5,849 nt of DNA, taken from positions 1 through 5,849 of the forward strand of contig JAUHVN010000190.1 of the NCBI GenBank assembly GCA_030425055.1, in the 5' to 3' direction. Numbering within the stretch: position 1 is the first letter of the stretch; each line of letters starts with the position of its first letter. Below, one piece after another: positions 4,616 to 5,849 of the stretch. Position numbers and translations under genes: made by a program. The notes beneath the pieces were generated by a model. That model made no database searches. It saw only the letters and a list, made by a program, of their open reading frames with translations, and was not told the origin of the DNA. The stretch is from Actinomycetes bacterium. GTDB lineage: Bacteria > Actinomycetota > Actinomycetes > Actinomycetales > Microbacteriaceae.

Positions 4616-5743
4616 TCACAGATCCAGGTGGAACTCCTCGATGAGGTGGTCGACGACGGCGCGCATCTGCTGATCGCGGTCGTGCCCCGCCTCGCGCGAT
4701 GCCGCGGCGACCGCGCGCTGGCGCGTCGACGACGTGCCGTTCGCCGCGATCTCACGCACACGCTGCACCTCTTCCAGGCACTCGAGGGCGACGGCATCCT
4801 CTTCGACGAGCCGGATCAGCTCGTCGGCGAGTTGCGGGAAGGCGACGATCTCGCCCACGCCGAAGTCGATGAGTCCCTCGTCGACGCCGTAGCGCTGCGC
4901 GCGCCAGCGGTTCTCGGCGATGAGGAAGCGCCCGTAGCTGCGCCAGCGCTGGTTGCGGGTGCGCAGGCCCCACAGCATCCGCAGCAGCGACTGGGTGAGC
5001 GCGGCGAGGGTCAGTGCGTCCTCGAGCCGCGGCGAGACGTCCATGATGCGCGTCTCGAGCGTCGGGTACTGGTGCGAGGGGCGGATGTCCCACCAGATCT
5101 TCGAGGTGTCCTCGATGAGGCCGAGGTCTTCGATGACGCCCACGGTGCGCTGGTACTCGGCCCAGCTCGCGAACTCGGGCGGCAGACCGGTGCGGGGCAG
5201 GTTGTCGAAGACCGAGATGCGATACGACTGCAGGCCGGTGTCCTCGCCCTGCCAGAACGGCGACGAGCACGACATCGCGAGCAGGTGGGGCAGGAAGTAC
5301 GACATCTGCCGCATCAGGTCGATCCGCAGCGCGTCGTCGTCGATGCCGACGTGCACGTGGCATCCGCAGATCAGCAGTCGGCGCGCGACGCCGGCCAGGT
5401 CGCGGTTGAGCGCGTGGTAGCGGTCCTTGTCGGTGTGTGCCTGCTCTTTCCAGTCGGCGAGCGGATGGCACGACACCGCGATCGGTGCCAGCCCGTGGCG
5501 TGCGGCGTGGCTCGCGATCGTGCTGCGCAGCCGGCGCAGCTCCTCACGGGCCTCACCGATGTTCGCGCAGACCTTCGTGCCGATCTCGACCTGGCACTGC
5601 AGGAACTCTGGGCTCACCTGGTCGGCGAGGTCGCTGCGGCATGAATCGATGAAGCCTTCAGGAGCCTCGGCGAGCGCGCGCGAATCCACATCGACGAGGA
5701 GGTATTCCTCTTCGATCCCGAGGGAGAACGCGGGTCGGTCCAC
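4616..5743 (-). CDS. ybdK: Carboxylate-amine ligase, YbdK / glutamate-cysteine ligase 2 family
   Basis: This 375-residue protein belongs to the GCS2 family of ATP-dependent ligases that join a carboxylate to an amine. E. coli YbdK has weak glutamate-cysteine ligase activity; the true substrate here is not known. Family landmarks in order are LGIEEEYLLVD (8-18) with the Glu cluster 11-13, QCQVEIGTKVCAN (49-61), SCHPLADWKEQ (91-101), CGCHVHVGIDD (126-136), SYRISVFDNLPRTG (173-186), SKIWWDIRPSHQYPTLETR (214-232) and AENRWRAQRYG (276-286). These cover the expected metal, ATP and substrate regions, so the enzyme looks intact. The GTG start (complement of 5741-5743) places LGIEEEY at the usual distance from the N-terminus; the upstream GGCGG is only a weak ribosome site. 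It follows the DUF3073 gene by 25 bases and is likely co-transcribed with it. An EgtA-like or other thiol-related role is possible but unproven. Confidence 0.92.
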   Translation of the reverse strand: MDRPAFSLGIEEEYLLVDVDSRALAEAPEGFIDSCRSDLADQVSPEFLQCQVEIGTKVCANIGEAREELRRLRSTIASHAARHGLAPIAVSCHPLADWKEQAHTDKDRYHALNRDLAGVARRLLICGCHVHVGIDDDALRIDLMRQMSYFLPHLLAMSCSSPFWQGEDTGLQSYRISVFDNLPRTGLPPEFASWAEYQRTVGVIEDLGLIEDTSKIWWDIRPSHQYPTLETRIMDVSPRLEDALTLAALTQSLLRMLWGLRTRNQRWRSYGRFLIAENRWRAQRYGVDEGLIDFGVGEIVAFPQLADELIRLVEEDAVALECLEEVQRVREIAANGTSSTRQRAVAAASREAGHDRDQQMRAVVDHLIEEFHLDL

Positions 5744-5768
5744 GGTCAGCCGCCGCGAGCGTCTCGAG

Positions 5769-5849
5769 CTAGGCCTTCTCTAGCTCGTCCTCGTCTTCGT
5801 CGGCATATTCGTCGGCCCACTTGTCGACGTATGCGTCCTCGTCGGACTT
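5769..5849 (-). CDS. DUF3073 family protein, 3' end (partial)
   Basis: Only the last 26 residues and the TAG stop (complement of 5769-5771) lie in the window; the gene begins beyond base 5849. The tail contains YVDKWADEYADEDEDELEKA, extremely acidic with a single Trp. This fits the C-terminus of DUF3073 proteins, short actinobacterial proteins with a basic start and an acidic tail and no known function. From memory, a DUF3073 gene lies convergent to purM in Mycobacterium (Rv0810c), so finding one here on the minus strand next to the purine genes agrees with conserved context. The call rests on the tail and on position only. Confidence 0.7.
   Translation of the reverse strand, partial: KSDEDAYVDKWADEYADEDEDELEKA

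Noticed and set aside
4577..5644. Plus-strand open frame of about 355 codons opposite ybdK
   Set aside because: The opposing frame carries all the GCS2 family motifs; this one is its shadow, rich in Arg, Asp and Val without recognisable features.

Overview
This 5.8 kb window is high-GC (about 70% by eye) chromosomal DNA from an actinobacterium, most likely a member of the Microbacteriaceae such as Microbacterium or a relative. The basis is the gene neighbourhood (sterol-carrier-like protein, purine genes, DUF3073), actinobacterial -10 boxes that sit directly in front of leaderless start codons, and an intergenic repeat of a kind I remember from Microbacteriaceae. There is no rRNA, tRNA, CRISPR array, insertion sequence or prophage gene. 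The core content is de novo purine synthesis.

Layout: (1) 1-278, the 3' end of a sterol-carrier-family protein gene (+), followed by a possible terminator hairpin. (2) 340-813 and 821-1174, two small two-helix membrane protein genes (+) that resemble each other and look like a tandem duplication. (3) 1193-1804, an unrecognised 203-residue soluble protein gene on the minus strand, convergent with the membrane pair and divergent from purM. (4) 1883-3022 purM and 3028-4488 purF, a tight two-gene purine operon (+) ending in a strong two-tier hairpin. (5) 4489-4615, a convergent intergenic region holding that hairpin and a 58-bp palindromic repeat. (6) 4616-5743, a YbdK/GCS2-family carboxylate-amine ligase gene (-), and 5769-5849, the 3' end of a small acidic protein gene (-) that matches the C-terminus of DUF3073 proteins.

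PurF makes phosphoribosylamine from PRPP and glutamine (step 1 of the pathway) and PurM closes the imidazole ring to give AIR (step 5), so their joint expression is expected. The minus-strand pair DUF3073-ybdK (25-nt gap) reads toward purF, and the region between carries terminators for both directions.

The points most worth following up are: four different genes whose -10 box ends exactly six bases before the start codon; a PurF of the E. coli type (catalytic Cys2, no propeptide, incomplete iron-sulfur ligand set) placed after purM, unlike the arrangement I recall for many other actinobacteria; the paralogous membrane pair in the space between the sterol-carrier gene and purM; and a strongly enriched heptamer, GGATGCC. 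I see no clear evidence of an entirely new multi-gene system.
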